64,000 bases of DNA from Bog-756 sp963841885 (GCA_963841885.1 CAWJEK010000023.1:1-64000); one strand, 5' to 3'; positions 40,738-49,927 are shown, numbered from the stretch's first letter. A program made the numbers and translations. The notes: generated by a model from the sequence alone, not told the origin.

Positions 40738-41167
40738 TCATGCCCACGCCGACCAGTCCCCTTCCGGGTCGGTGGTCTGCCCCACCTCGATGAGATGGCC
40801 GTCAGGATCGCGGATGTAGCACCGGATCTCGTACTCGTGCTGCTTGGGCGGTGTCAGGAACCGCGCCCCGGGCGCTCCACTCGGCATACACGGCGTGGAT
40901 GTCGGCGACCCGGATGTTCAGGAAGCTGCTGACCCGGTCGGGGTCGGGTGGCGTCTCCAGGGTGACCGTGGGCTTGTCGTCGGTCGGGCCCCCGCCGACG
41001 TTGATGATGATGAAGCTGTTCGCCAGGGCCACGTAGGTCACGTCCCCGGAGAACACCACCTTGCCGCCCAGCACCTCGGTATAGAAGCGCCGGGAGCGCT
41101 CGACGTCGTCCGAGACGATGAAGTGGGCCAGCAGAATTCCTTCTGCCGGCGGTATGAAGTCGGCCAT
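40738..41167 (-). CDS. VOC-superfamily (glyoxalase-like) protein, one frameshift
   Basis: MADFIPPAEGILLAHFIVSD starts at ATG 41167. The VOC beta-alpha-beta plan is visible in DDVERSRRFYTEVLGGKVVF, SFIIINVGGGPTDDKP and SSFLNIRVADIHAVYAEWSA. After an indel near 40860 the end reads EYEIRCYIRDPDGHLIEVGQ, the usual terminal strand with the metal-ligand Glu. The stitched length is about 142 residues. Members include glyoxalases, dioxygenases and resistance proteins; this one cannot be placed further. Confidence 0.72.
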
Positions 41168-41257
41168 CCGTCACCTCCTGGGGCGGGGCCGGCGGGGCCC
41201 TTCCCTCGTCCTCCGATCCGTCGCCCACGGGGTCCGTGGTCGGATCGACCCTCGTAC

Positions 41258-41689
41258 CTACTCGCCGATCCCGTAGAGGAAGTCGTCGAGCGTCCGCCAA
41301 GCGTGGGCCGCTCCCTCTTCGCCCCCGGGATGCCAGGCCACGACCACCGAGACGTCGTCCGGGTCGTGGCCCACGAGCGCGGTCCACTCGGGGTGTTCGC
41401 GCCGGTTCACAAGGAGCTTCCGGGAGTCCAGCGCGTGGGCGATCCGCTCCAGCTGGTCGGCGGACTCGACCTCGAGCACGATGGACCGGATCCCGATGTG
41501 GCGGCCGCCCCCGAGCGGACTACTGCCGAACGCCCGCAGGACGATGATCTGGGCGCGGTCGGTTCCCGGGGCGCGCACCGCCGCCAGTTGGTCCTTCCGG
41601 GACTGCACCGTGAAGCCGAGGACGTCCCGGTAGAACTCGATCGATCGGTCGAGATCCGACACGTTCATCACGACGCCCTGGATGTTCAT
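41258..41689 (-). CDS. VOC-superfamily protein
   Basis: I start at the internal ATG 41689 (MNIQGVVMNVSDLDRSIEFY), because this opens the first VOC beta-strand; the frame itself is open further upstream. FYRDVLGFTVQSRKDQLAAV, RHIGIRSIVLEVESADQLER and DPDDVSVVVAWHPGGEEG complete one VOC module of about 143 residues. The metal ligands are incomplete, so it may not be an enzyme. It is on the same strand as the other VOC gene and may be cotranscribed with the redoxin gene upstream. Confidence 0.65.
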   Translation of the reverse strand: MNIQGVVMNVSDLDRSIEFYRDVLGFTVQSRKDQLAAVRAPGTDRAQIIVLRAFGSSPLGGGRHIGIRSIVLEVESADQLERIAHALDSRKLLVNRREHPEWTALVGHDPDDVSVVVAWHPGGEEGAAHAWRTLDDFLYGIGE

Positions 41690-41828
41690 CGGCTGCTCCC
41701 GGTCGTCGGGGACGCGGAGGCATCGGACGGAGACCCCCCGGCTTCGTGCGACTCTCCCACTTCCATGTATTCGACCTCCAGGGGTCGTCGAGGCCGGCGA
41801 TCTGCCGGCTGTCACGGACCGGCGGCCT

Positions 41829-42416
41829 CTACGGCTCCGACGGTGCCTCCCGTCGGTCCCAGCCGTGGAACTTCGAGTAATCGCCCGCCTCCCACGCCTC
41901 CCGCAGCCCCGGCGTGCTCAGGTCCCAGTCGGGACGGATCTCGCTCGACGCGACCGCCAGGTCGTGCCACAGATCGGAGATCGACGGGCGTCCCCAGAAC
42001 CAGTAGCCGTTGTAGATCCGGTGGACCACCAGTCCAGGCTTGAGCACCAGGGTGTGGGGAATCATCGGGTCGTGCTCAGGATCGGTGTACTCCTGGATGT
42101 CGAGGTCCCGTTGCACCGTCCGGTCGGGATCGGACAGGAAGGTCCACTGGGCACCGACGGAGGCCCGGAACTCCTGGGTCGTGTGGTGGTCGTCGGTCGA
42201 GATGGTGACGATCTGCGTGTAGGCGACGGCGAACTTCGGATAGGCCGCCGCCAGCTCGAGGTGCTGCTGGTGCTCCTTCGGGCAGTAGTGGCCACGCGCC
42301 AGCGTGAGCACCAGTGGGTCGTCGCCCTGGAGTTCGCCCAGACTCCGCACGGTGCCGGTGTGATCGGGCAGGCGGAAATCGGGCAAGGTGCCACCGGGTC
42401 GGATGTCGGAGCGCAT
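41829..42416 (-). CDS. Redoxin/AhpC-TSA-like thioredoxin-fold protein
   Basis: ATG 42416 gives MRSDIRPGGTLPDFRLPDHT, the standard N-terminus of AhpC/TSA redoxins, then LVLTLARGHYCPKEHQQHLE with a single candidate peroxidatic Cys (C45). FLSDPDRTVQRDLDIQEYTD and PMIPHTLVLKPGLVVHRIYN are family-like strands. The C-terminal 55 residues form a Trp-rich tail (GYWFWGRPSISDLWHDL) unlike typical peroxiredoxins. It is 195 residues. It is a probable thiol peroxidase-like protein whose substrate is unknown. Confidence 0.7.
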   Translation of the reverse strand: MRSDIRPGGTLPDFRLPDHTGTVRSLGELQGDDPLVLTLARGHYCPKEHQQHLELAAAYPKFAVAYTQIVTISTDDHHTTQEFRASVGAQWTFLSDPDRTVQRDLDIQEYTDPEHDPMIPHTLVLKPGLVVHRIYNGYWFWGRPSISDLWHDLAVASSEIRPDWDLSTPGLREAWEAGDYSKFHGWDRREAPSEP

Positions 42417-42803
42417 GGACCTCCGCCTCCTTCGTGCGAGTGCCCCGCCCAGCGACAGGAGAACTCGTCGACCCAGGGTAACCGTCGACGATCGCCACGT
42501 CATCCGCCCCCGGGGCCGCCGGGACCGTGGGATCCGACTCCGGCGTGACGGGGTTCCCGACGTCATCCGGGTATGGACTTCGAGGAGGTCCGGCGCGATC
42601 GTGATGGGGCGACCGGCCCCTGGGCTCCGGACGGCGACACCTGGTTCCGGCCAGAGGTGGCCACCCGCCTTCCCGGGCGCTGACCGCACCGACCACCGCT
42701 CCCGGCCGGATCGGCCACCCGTTCGTCGACAGCGAGGAGTCCCCATGCCGGCCAACCACGACTCCACCACCGATCCGGCCGCCGCGGGCCCCGGAGCCGT
42801 CCG
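42417..42803. other. Intergenic region between the redoxin and flavin reductase genes
   Basis: Two short plus-strand frames are visible: 42573-42683 (36 codons, MDFEEVRRDRDGATGPWAPD) and 42745-42807 (20 codons, MPANHDSTTDPAAAGPGAVR). The second is behind GAGGAG and overlaps the reductase ATG by ATGA. It may be a leader, or the true N-terminus separated by an indel. I support neither as a gene on its own. No other signal is clear. Confidence 0.4.
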
Positions 42804-44165
42804 ATGAGCAGCTACGACGTCATCGTCCTGGGGGCCGGCTCACCCGGTGAGCACTGCGCCGGCGAGCTGGCGGACGGCGGACTGCGGGTCGCCGTCGTCG
42901 AACGGGAGCTGGCCGGCGGCGAGTGCTCCTACTGGGCGTGCATCCCCTCCAAGACGCTGCTGCGTCCGGGGGAGGCGGTCCACGGGGCGCGGCAGGCGGC
43001 AGCCCGCGCCCAGGTCGACGTCGAGGCGGCGCTGGCCTACCGCGACTTCATGGTCTCGGACTACTCCGACGCCGGACAGGAGCGCTGGCTGGCCGACAAG
43101 GGGATCGACCTCCTGCGGGGGACCGGGCGACTGGCCGGCCCGGGGGTGGTCGAGGTCGACGGTGTCGCCCACACCACGGAGCACATCGTGGTGGCGACCG
43201 GCTCCGATCCGGTGATGCCACCGGTCCCGGGTCTGGCCGACATGGACGGCGTCTGGTCCAACCGGGAGGTGACCGGCATGACATCGGTACCCCGACGGCT
43301 CCTGATCCTCGGTGGCGGACCGGTGGGTGTGGAGATGGCCCAGGCCGTGCGCCGGCTGGGCGGCGAGGTGGCCCTGGTCGAGGGCGCGCCCCGTCTGCTC
43401 GCCCACGAGCCCGCGCCGCTGGGCGAGGCGCTGGGCGAGGTGCTCCGGGGTGACGGGGTCGAACTGGTGCTGGGGACCCAGGCGACCGGGGCGCGACGCG
43501 ACGGAGCCGACTTCGTCCTCGTGCTGGACGGCGGCACCGAGTTGCGCGGCGACCATCTGCTGGTGGCCACGGGCCGGCGCCCCCGGGTGGACGGGATAGG
43601 CCTCGACACCGTCGGGGTCACCGCCGACCGGCACGGCATCCCGGTCGACACCCACCTGCGCGTCGCCGACGGGCTGTGGGCCATCGGCGACGTCACCGGC
43701 GTCCGCCTCCTGACCCATGTGGGGAAGTACCAGGGTGAGGTCGTCGCTGCCAATATCCTGGGCGAGCCCCGCGAGGCCCACTACGGCGCCATTCCCGACG
43801 TCGTCTACACGGACCCCCAGGCCGCCTCGGTCGGGGCCCAGGAGGCCGCCTTCACGGCCACCACGTCCCTCGCCGAGGTGGCCAAGTCCGCCACCTACGC
43901 CCACGACTACGCCGACTCGCCCGGCTACCTCACCCTCCTCAGCGACGGCGCCGTTCTGACCGGTGCCCACGCCCTGGGTCCCGAGGCCGGTGAGTGGCTG
44001 CAGCAGGCCACGCTGGCCATCCGGGCGGAGGTGCGGCTCGACGTGCTGCGCGACACCATCCAGCCGTTCCCCACCTTTTCCGAAATCTACGTGGCCACCC
44101 TCAAGTCGCTGCACCAGCAGATCCGAGCGGGTGCCGACCAGCCCGCCCGCCCGACAGGCGGGTGA
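42804..44165 (+). CDS. FAD-dependent pyridine-nucleotide disulfide oxidoreductase (lipoamide dehydrogenase/mercuric reductase type)
   Basis: The 453-residue intact protein has SSYDVIVLGAGSPGEHCAGE as its FAD fold, the redox disulfide C41-C46 in GGECSYWACIPSK, the NAD fold LLILGGGPVGVEMAQAVRRL, and ATGRRPRVDGIG and LWAIGDVTG typical of class I enzymes. The C-terminal dimer domain ends IQPFPTFSEIY, where the usual HxHPT-type catalytic His-Glu pair reads PFPTFSE, so the active-site His appears absent. It may be a quinone or specialised disulfide reductase. The 4-base overlap with the frame at 42745 is noted above. Confidence 0.82.
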   Translation: MSSYDVIVLGAGSPGEHCAGELADGGLRVAVVERELAGGECSYWACIPSKTLLRPGEAVHGARQAAARAQVDVEAALAYRDFMVSDYSDAGQERWLADKGIDLLRGTGRLAGPGVVEVDGVAHTTEHIVVATGSDPVMPPVPGLADMDGVWSNREVTGMTSVPRRLLILGGGPVGVEMAQAVRRLGGEVALVEGAPRLLAHEPAPLGEALGEVLRGDGVELVLGTQATGARRDGADFVLVLDGGTELRGDHLLVATGRRPRVDGIGLDTVGVTADRHGIPVDTHLRVADGLWAIGDVTGVRLLTHVGKYQGEVVAANILGEPREAHYGAIPDVVYTDPQAASVGAQEAAFTATTSLAEVAKSATYAHDYADSPGYLTLLSDGAVLTGAHALGPEAGEWLQQATLAIRAEVRLDVLRDTIQPFPTFSEIYVATLKSLHQQIRAGADQPARPTGG

Positions 44166-44197
44166 CCGGTGCCCCGGAGACGAGCACGGGTGACGCC

Positions 44198-44908
44198 ATG
44201 AGCGACGGCGACCGCCGGGTGGCGATCATCACCGGGGGCTCCCAGGGGATCGGCGCCGGTCTCGTCGCTGGGTACCGACGACGGGGCTGGGCGGTCGTGG
44301 GCACCTCGCGCACCATCGGGCCCAGTGGGGACCCGGACCTCCTCACGGTGGCCGGGGACATCGCCGATGTCGCCACCGCCGACCGGATCGTCAGCGGAGC
44401 CCTGGAGCGGTTCGGCCGGATCGACACCCTCGTCAACAACGCCGGGGTCTACCTCTCCAAGCCGTTCACCGACTTCACCGCGGAGGACTACGCCACGGTG
44501 GTCGGGGTCAACCTCACCGGATTCTTCGTCGTGACCCAGCGTGTCGTCGTCGAGATGGTGAAGGGAGGCGGTGGCCACATCGTCAACATCTCCTCCACCC
44601 TGGCCGACTATGCCAGCTCGGGCGCGCCGTCCGTCCTCACGTCGCTCACCAAGGGCGGACTGGCCGCGGCCACCCGGTCACTGGCCGTCGAGTACGCCTC
44701 CCGGGGCATCCGCGTGAACGCCGTATCGCCCGGCATCATCCGCACGGGACCGGCGGAGAGCTACGTCGGGCTCGGCGACCAGCTCCCCCCGCTGGGGCAC
44801 GTGGGTCAGGTCGGTGACATCGTCGACGCCATCCTCTTCCTGGAGTCGTCCCCGTTCATCACCGGTGAGGTCCTCCACGTCGACGGCGGCCAGATCGCCG
44901 GACACTGA
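44198..44908 (+). CDS. SDR-family oxidoreductase lacking the catalytic tyrosine
   Basis: The ATG at 44198 gives MSDGDRRVAIITGGSQGIGA, a clean Rossmann start; GTG 44162 also overlaps the upstream stop and cannot be excluded. TLVNNAGVYL, HIVNISSTLADYASSGAPSV, SLAVEYASRGIRVNAVSPGI and ITGEVLHVDGGQIAGH complete the SDR plan in 236 residues. In the YxxxK position the sequence reads T148 S L T K152, so the general-base Tyr is replaced by Thr while Lys remains. It probably still binds NAD(P) but may have altered or no activity. It follows the flavin reductase gene closely and is probably cotranscribed with it. Confidence 0.8.
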   Translation: MSDGDRRVAIITGGSQGIGAGLVAGYRRRGWAVVGTSRTIGPSGDPDLLTVAGDIADVATADRIVSGALERFGRIDTLVNNAGVYLSKPFTDFTAEDYATVVGVNLTGFFVVTQRVVVEMVKGGGGHIVNISSTLADYASSGAPSVLTSLTKGGLAAATRSLAVEYASRGIRVNAVSPGIIRTGPAESYVGLGDQLPPLGHVGQVGDIVDAILFLESSPFITGEVLHVDGGQIAGH

Positions 44909-44980
44909 CGGATCCGACGGTGGGCGTCCTAGTCTGGGGGCTGCCGATGTCCGACCGACCGGGATGATGGGGGTGCCGTC

Positions 44981-46668
44981 ATGGACGTGCTGCTCGTAAT
45001 CGACGCAGCCGAGGTCCCGGAGCGTCTCTCGACCCGGGCCCGTCGGCGGGTGGACGTCGCCCGCGGCCCACTGCCGCCGGAGATCATCGCCGACCTGCGG
45101 GCCCACATCCCCGCTCGATCGGACTGGTGGCGCCCGCCAGCGACGAGGGTCGGACATCGCTCACGACGGTCGCCCACCAGCTGCACCGGGCCGGGCTCCC
45201 CGTCGAGGTGCTGAGCGACATACCGGTGGACGTCGATCCGGCCATCGAGGTGCGTCCGATCCACGATCCGGGCCCCGCCATCCAGGCGGCCGGCTCCCTC
45301 CTGGACCTGGTCGGTGACACGCCTCTGGTGCGGCTCGACCGGGTCGGTCGCGACCTTCCCGGCCAGCTGCTGGCCAAGTTGGAGTTCCTGAACCCCGGGG
45401 GCAGCGTCAAGGACCGCCCGGCGGTCACCATGATCGATGCGGCCGAACGGGAGGGGCGGCTCGGGCCCGGAGGCACCATCGTCGAACCCACGTCGGGCAA
45501 CACGGGCGTCGGCCTGGCCATCGTCGCCGCCCGTCGTGGCTACCGCTGCATCTTCACCATGCCCGACAAGATCGCCGCCGAGAAGGTGGCGCTGCTCCGG
45601 GCGTACGGAGCCGAGGTGGTGGTCTGCCCGACCGCCGTCGACCCGGCCCATCCCGACTCCTACTACTCGGTCGCCCGGCGCCTGGTCGAGACCACCCCGG
45701 GCGCGTTCCAACCGGACCAGTACTCCAACCCCCACAATCCGGAGGCGCACTTCCTGACCACCGGGCCGGAGATCTGGCACCAGACGGCCGGCCGCATCAC
45801 CCACCTCGTGGCCAGCATCGGCACCGGGGGGACCATCTCCGGTATCGGCGCCTACCTGAAGGCCCAGAACCCCGACATCCAGATCATCGGCGCCGATCCC
45901 GAGGGATCGGTCTACTCGGGCGGCAGCGGCCGTCCGTACCTGGTGGAGGGCATCGGCGAGGACTTCTGGCCGGACGCCTACGACCGCCGGATCGCCGACC
46001 AGGTGGTCATGGTCTCGGACCGGGACAGCTTCCTGACCGCCCGCCGGGTCACCCGTCAGGAGGGGATCCTGGTGGGCGGTTCCGCCGGTACCGCCGTATG
46101 GGCCGCCCTGCAGGTCGGACACGAGGCCGGGCGGGACGCCGTCATCGTCGTGGTGATCCCCGACTCCGGCCGGGGCTACCTCTCCAAGCTCTACGACGAC
46201 AGCTGGATGGCGGACCACGGGTTCCTCCGCTCGGGTGGATCGTCGGCGGAGACCGTCACCGAGCTGCTGGCCCACAAGCACCGCAGTGGCACCCCGTCAC
46301 TCCCACCCCTGGTCCACGTCCATCCGGACGAGACCGTCCGGGAGGCCGTCGCCATCCTGCGGGAGTACGGCGTCTCGCAGGTCCCCGTCGTCAAGGCCGA
46401 ACCTCCGTTGGCCCTCGCCGAGGTGGTCGGCACCGTGACCGAGCACGATCTCCTGACCCAGCTCGTCAGCACCCCCGCATCCTTCGACGCCCGGGTCGCC
46501 GACGTCATGACACCCCCGCTGCCGATGGTCGGGACCGGCGAGGCGATCGAGGTGGCCTCGGCCCGCCTCGCCGACCACAGCGCCGTCCTGGTGGTCGACG
46601 GTGGCCATCCCACGGGCATCATCACCCGCAGCGACCTGCTGGACTTCCTGTCCGGGGCGGGCCGATGA
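44981..46668 (+). CDS. cbs: Cystathionine beta-synthase with CBS pair and extra N-terminal segment, one frameshift
   Basis: The PLP core begins at about codon 100: GSLLDLVGDTPLVRLDRVGR, KLEFLNPGGSVKDRPAVTMI (PLP Lys), EPTSGNTGVGLAIVAARRGY and VASIGTGGTISGIGAYLKAQ. Two C-terminal CBS domains (VHPDETVREAVAILREYGV; TGEAIEVASARLADHSAVLV) complete the usual actinobacterial Cbs. It makes cystathionine from homocysteine and serine. The N-terminal 100 residues from ATG 44981 (MDVLLVIDAAEVPERLSTRA, then after an indel near 45120 GLVAPASDEGRTSLTTVAHQ) are not part of the normal enzyme and look like a small alpha/beta domain. The stop overlaps metB by ATGA. Confidence 0.85.
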
Positions 46669-47850
46669 GCGGTGACCGGTCCACCGGCTCCGACGGGCTC
46701 GGATTCGAGACGAGAGCCATCCACGCCGGCCAGCCCCCGGATCCGACCACGGGGGCGGTGGTCCCGCCCGTGTCGTTCTCGACGACGTTCGCCCAGGAGG
46801 CCGTCGGGGAGCACCGGGGGTACGAGTACGCCGCGTAGCGGCAACCCGACCCGTTCGGCGCTCGAGGCCTGCGTGGCCAGTCTGGAGCAGGCGGCGCACG
46901 GACTGGCCTTCGCCAGCGGACTGGCCGCCGAGGACGCCGTACTGCGACTGCTGGGCCCCGGTGACCACGCCATCATCCCGAACGACGCCTACGGCGGCAC
47001 GTACCGCCTCTTCGACAAGGTCTGGGCGCCGGCCGGGCTCGGCTACACGCCGACCGATCTCACCTCGGTCGACCGGATCCGCGAGGCCTGGCAGGACCGG
47101 ACCGCCATGGTGTGGATCGAGACACCGTCCAATCCCCTGCTGTCGATCGTCGACATCGGGGCCGTGGCCACCTTCGCCCACGAGCGCGGGGCACTGGTCG
47201 TGGTGGACAACACCTTCGCGTCGCCCTACCTGCAGCAGCCGCTGCGGTGGGGGGCCGACGTCGTGGTGCACTCCTCGACGAAGTACCTGGGCGGCCACAG
47301 CGATGTCGTCGGGGGCCTGGTGGCGACCGACGACGACGAGCTGGCCGAGCGGATCGGGTTCTTCCAGAACGCGGCCGGCGGGGTGCCCGGACCGATGGAC
47401 TGCTACCTCGTCCTCCGCGGGATCAAGACCCTGGCCCTGCGCATGGATCGGCACTGCGCCAACGCGGCCGCGGTGGCCGAACTCCTGACCGGGCACCCCG
47501 CCGTCAGCTCGGTGCTCTATCCGGGGCTGGCGGACCATCCGGGCCACGAGGTCGCCCGCCGCCAGATGGGGGGCTTCGGTGGGATGGTGTCGTTCGTCCT
47601 GGCCGGAGGCGAGCCGGCCGCCCTCGAGGTCGCCCGCTCGACATCGCTCTTCACGCTGGCCGAGTCCCTCGGAGCGGTCGAGTCGCTGATCGAGCACCCC
47701 CACCACATGACCCATGTATCCACCCAGGACTCGCCGCTGGCCGTCGACCCCGGACTGATCCGGCTGTCGGTCGGTCTGGAGACCCTCGGCGACATCCTCG
47801 CCGACCTCACCGACTGCCTCGATCGGGCCGACCCGGCGAGGGGCCGGTAG
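46665..47850 (+). CDS. metB: Cystathionine gamma-synthase/lyase-type PLP enzyme, one frameshift
   Basis: ATG 46665 overlaps the cbs stop. FETRAIHAGQPPDPTTGAVV, PPVSFSTTFAQEAVGEHRGY, then after a frame change near 46830 SGNPTRSALEACVASLEQAA, VWIETPSNPLLSIVDIGAVA, VVVDNTFASPYLQQPLRWGA and HSSTKYLGGHSDVVGG with the PLP Lys. This is the Cys/Met metabolism PLP family, and the pairing with cbs argues for a gamma-lyase role in reverse transsulfuration, giving cysteine from cystathionine. Synthase activity cannot be excluded by sequence alone. Stitched length is about 394 residues. Confidence 0.87.
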
Positions 47851-47879
47851 CCCCCGGGTCACGGAGTCGACCCATCCCA

Positions 47880-47908
47880 CCGGCCGGATCCCGTTCGGAT
47901 CCGGCCGG
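47880..47908 (+). terminator. Hairpin after cbs-metB
   Basis: CCGGCCGGATCC and GGATCCGGCCGG are perfect twelve-base arms around CGTTC, 30 bases after the metB stop. No T-run follows, as is common in GC-rich actinobacteria. It is the strongest terminator-like hairpin in the right half of the window. Confidence 0.65.
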
Positions 47909-47959
47909 CCGTCCATCCACGTAGAGTCCCCACAGACCCTCGACCGATCGGGAGCATCT

Positions 47960-48298
47960 ATGGAATCCGCCAGAGCTCAGGAGCTGTTGGACGCCGAGCG
48001 TCTCCGGGTCGAGCGCCTGCTCGCCGAAATGGACGGTGAGCGGGGTGACGACCTGGTGGCGGCCAACGCCCCCGGGGACATGTTCGACTCGGCCGAACCG
48101 CTGACCAGGGAAGGCACGGACGAGTCGATCAGAACGGAGCTCCAGGAGCGGCTGGCCGCTCTGGACCGGGCGGAACAGCGCCTCGGGGACGGCACCTACG
48201 GCCTGTCGGTCCGCAGTGGCGAGCCGATCCCCGACGACCGCCTCGTCGCCGATCCGGCCGCCGAGCTGACCGTCGAAGAGGCTCGGGACCTCACCTGA
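47960..48298 (+). CDS. DksA/TraR-like protein lacking its zinc-finger cysteines
   Basis: The 112-residue protein has the acidic coiled-coil start of DksA/TraR proteins and the diagnostic GTYGLSVRSGEPIPDDRLVA. In the family this reads GTYGxCxxCGxPIxxxRL; here both cysteines are Ser (S83, S86), and the second Cys pair near residue 103 is also absent. The fold would thus lack zinc. Such proteins bind RNA polymerase in the secondary channel; the role here is unknown. It is flanked by a terminator and by ohr, and may be an independent unit. Confidence 0.75.
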   Translation: MESARAQELLDAERLRVERLLAEMDGERGDDLVAANAPGDMFDSAEPLTREGTDESIRTELQERLAALDRAEQRLGDGTYGLSVRSGEPIPDDRLVADPAAELTVEEARDLT

Positions 48299-48420
48299 GT
48301 CGAGCGGCCGGGTCAGGGTCGATGGCCCGCCGGGTCGGCGGCGCGACGGGCGGATGGGCCGATGGCTGTCGGGACCCGGGCCGGTAGCGTCGGGTCGAGC
48401 ACCCTCGAGAGGAGTCGGAC

Positions 48421-48867
48421 ATGGCCAAATCGCTCTACACCGCCCACGCCCACGTCGTCGGCGGCCGCGCCGAAGGGCACGGTGTCACCAGCGACAAGTT
48501 GTTGGACGTCCAGTTGCGCACTCCGGTCGAGATGGGGGGCGACGGCGGAGGGACCAATCCTGAGCAGCTGTTCGCCGTCGGCTATGCGGCCTGCTTCGAA
48601 GGAGCCCTGGGCGTCGTCGGTCGACGGGAGCAGACCGACCTCGGCGAGGTCGCCATCGACTCCGAGGTGAGTCTGATCACGACCGAGAACCGCGGCTTCA
48701 CCGTGGCGGTGGGCCTCGATGTCTCGCTCCCCGGGGTGGACGACCCCGAGCGCGCCGCCTCGATCGTGGCGGCCGCCCACGAGGTCTGCCCCTACTCCAA
48801 CGCCACCCGGGGGAACATCGAGGTGACCCTGACGGCCAACGGGCATCCGGTGGCGACCGGGGCGTGA
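48421..48867 (+). CDS. ohr: Organic hydroperoxide resistance protein
   Basis: The 148-residue protein starts ATG 48421 behind GAGAGGAG. MAKSLYTAHAHVVGGRAEGH, EMGGDGGGTNPEQLFAVGYA, C58 in AACFEGAL and C123 in EVCPYSNATRGNIEV are the Ohr/OsmC signatures, including the two redox-active cysteines and the GGxGxxTNPE motif. It reduces organic hydroperoxides using a thiol partner. It fits the surrounding redox and sulfur genes. Confidence 0.92.
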   Translation: MAKSLYTAHAHVVGGRAEGHGVTSDKLLDVQLRTPVEMGGDGGGTNPEQLFAVGYAACFEGALGVVGRREQTDLGEVAIDSEVSLITTENRGFTVAVGLDVSLPGVDDPERAASIVAAAHEVCPYSNATRGNIEVTLTANGHPVATGA

Positions 48868-49130
48868 AGTTCCTGGCCGTCTGCCGACCGAGGGACGGTG
48901 CCCCTCCGGAACGCTTCGCCGAACTGGTGCCCGACGAGGCCGAGGCCCTGCGTCGACTCCGGTCGGACGGCACCCTCCTCGAGGCCTGGAGTCCCGGGCG
49001 GCCGGGGGCCGTCCTCATCCTCGAGTGCCCGTCGGAGGGGGAGGCGGCCCACACCCTCTCCCGACTTCCCCTCGACGCCGCCGGGCTCCTCGACGTCGAG
49101 GTCACCCCCTTGCACGACCTCGGACTCTGA
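48864..49130 (+). CDS. Small YciI/muconolactone-isomerase-like protein
   Basis: The GTG at 48864 overlaps the ohr stop (GTGA), implying coupling. The 88 residues (MKFLAVCRPRDGAPPERFAE, GAVLILECPSEGEAAHTLSR, LPLDAAGLLDVEVTPLHDLG) have the ferredoxin-like alpha/beta pattern of dimeric muconolactone isomerase/YciI-type proteins. I cannot define a reaction. It is cotranscribed with ohr. Confidence 0.65.
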   Translation: MKFLAVCRPRDGAPPERFAELVPDEAEALRRLRSDGTLLEAWSPGRPGAVLILECPSEGEAAHTLSRLPLDAAGLLDVEVTPLHDLGL

Positions 49131-49193
49131 AACACGACCTCGGACTCCGAGGGTCCCGACCCGAGCCGGTCCTCCGACCGGTCGAACGAGTTG

Positions 49194-49212
49194 ACTGACT
49201 GAACGAGTCAGT
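49194..49212. promoter_or_regulatory. TetR operator candidate at 49.2 kb
   Basis: ACTGACT GAACG AGTCAGT is a perfect seven-base dyad ending 12 bases before the GTG of the TetR gene at 49225. It overlaps its translation-initiation region, suggesting autoregulation. Confidence 0.55.
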
Positions 49213-49224
49213 TACCATGGATCG

Positions 49225-49920
49225 GTGGCTCGCCGCTCCCTCCGTGACCGACTTCCCGAAGTGGCCGCGGCGGCGTGCGCCGTCTTCATCGAGAAGGGGT
49301 ACCGGCGTGCCCACGTGGCGGACGTCGCCGGCCGGCTGGGGCTGAGCCAGGGTGCGGTGTACGGCTATGTCGACAGCAAGGAGGCCCTGTTCGCCCTGGC
49401 CCTCACCCATGCCATCGGCTCGCCGCCGCTCGACCGGCTCGACCTCCCCGTCCGCACTCCCGACCCCGGCGCCCTGCTCCGGCCCCTGGCGGCGTGGGAG
49501 CCGAGGGACTCCTTCCCGTTGTTGACCGCCGCCCTGCGACGCCGGAGCCCGGGCGACGTCCGTGCGGAGTTCGGTGGCGTCGTCGACGAGCTGTACGGCG
49601 TGCTCGAGCGGAACCGGCTCTTCCTGTCCCTCGTCGAGCGGTCGGCCCAGGACCTCCCCGACCTCGCCGACCTCTACTACGAGCGACTGCGGGGCGGTCA
49701 GGTCTCCGACATCGAGGCCTACGTCCAGCGCCGCGTCCGCCAGGGTCACTTCCGTGACGTTCCCGACGTCGGCATCGCCACCCGATTCGTCGTCGAGACC
49801 GTCGCCTGGTTCGCGTGGCACCGGATGGACGACCGCGAGGCCCACGCCCTCGACCCGCAGACGGCCCGCACCACGGTGCGCCAACTCCTGGTCGACGCCC
49901 TCGTCCCCACGGAGCCCTGA
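49225..49920 (+). CDS. TetR-family regulator
   Basis: I use GTG 49225; the ATG at 49217 is in another frame. The HTH is ARRSLRDRLPEVAAAACAVF, IEKGYRRAHVADVAGRLGLS, QGAVYGYVDSKEALFAL. The ligand domain follows (DLYYERLRGGQVSDIEAYVQ, FVVETVAWFAWHRMDD). It is 231 residues and intact. A perfect dyad overlaps the start, so autoregulation is likely. Target genes may include the membrane protein just downstream at 49928. Confidence 0.85.
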   Translation: MARRSLRDRLPEVAAAACAVFIEKGYRRAHVADVAGRLGLSQGAVYGYVDSKEALFALALTHAIGSPPLDRLDLPVRTPDPGALLRPLAAWEPRDSFPLLTAALRRRSPGDVRAEFGGVVDELYGVLERNRLFLSLVERSAQDLPDLADLYYERLRGGQVSDIEAYVQRRVRQGHFRDVPDVGIATRFVVETVAWFAWHRMDDREAHALDPQTARTTVRQLLVDALVPTEP

Positions 49921-49927
49921 GGCAACC

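Noticed and set aside
42573..42683. 36-codon frame MDFEEVRRDRDGATGPWAPD
   Set aside because: No RBS of note and no family; kept only as an intergenic remark.
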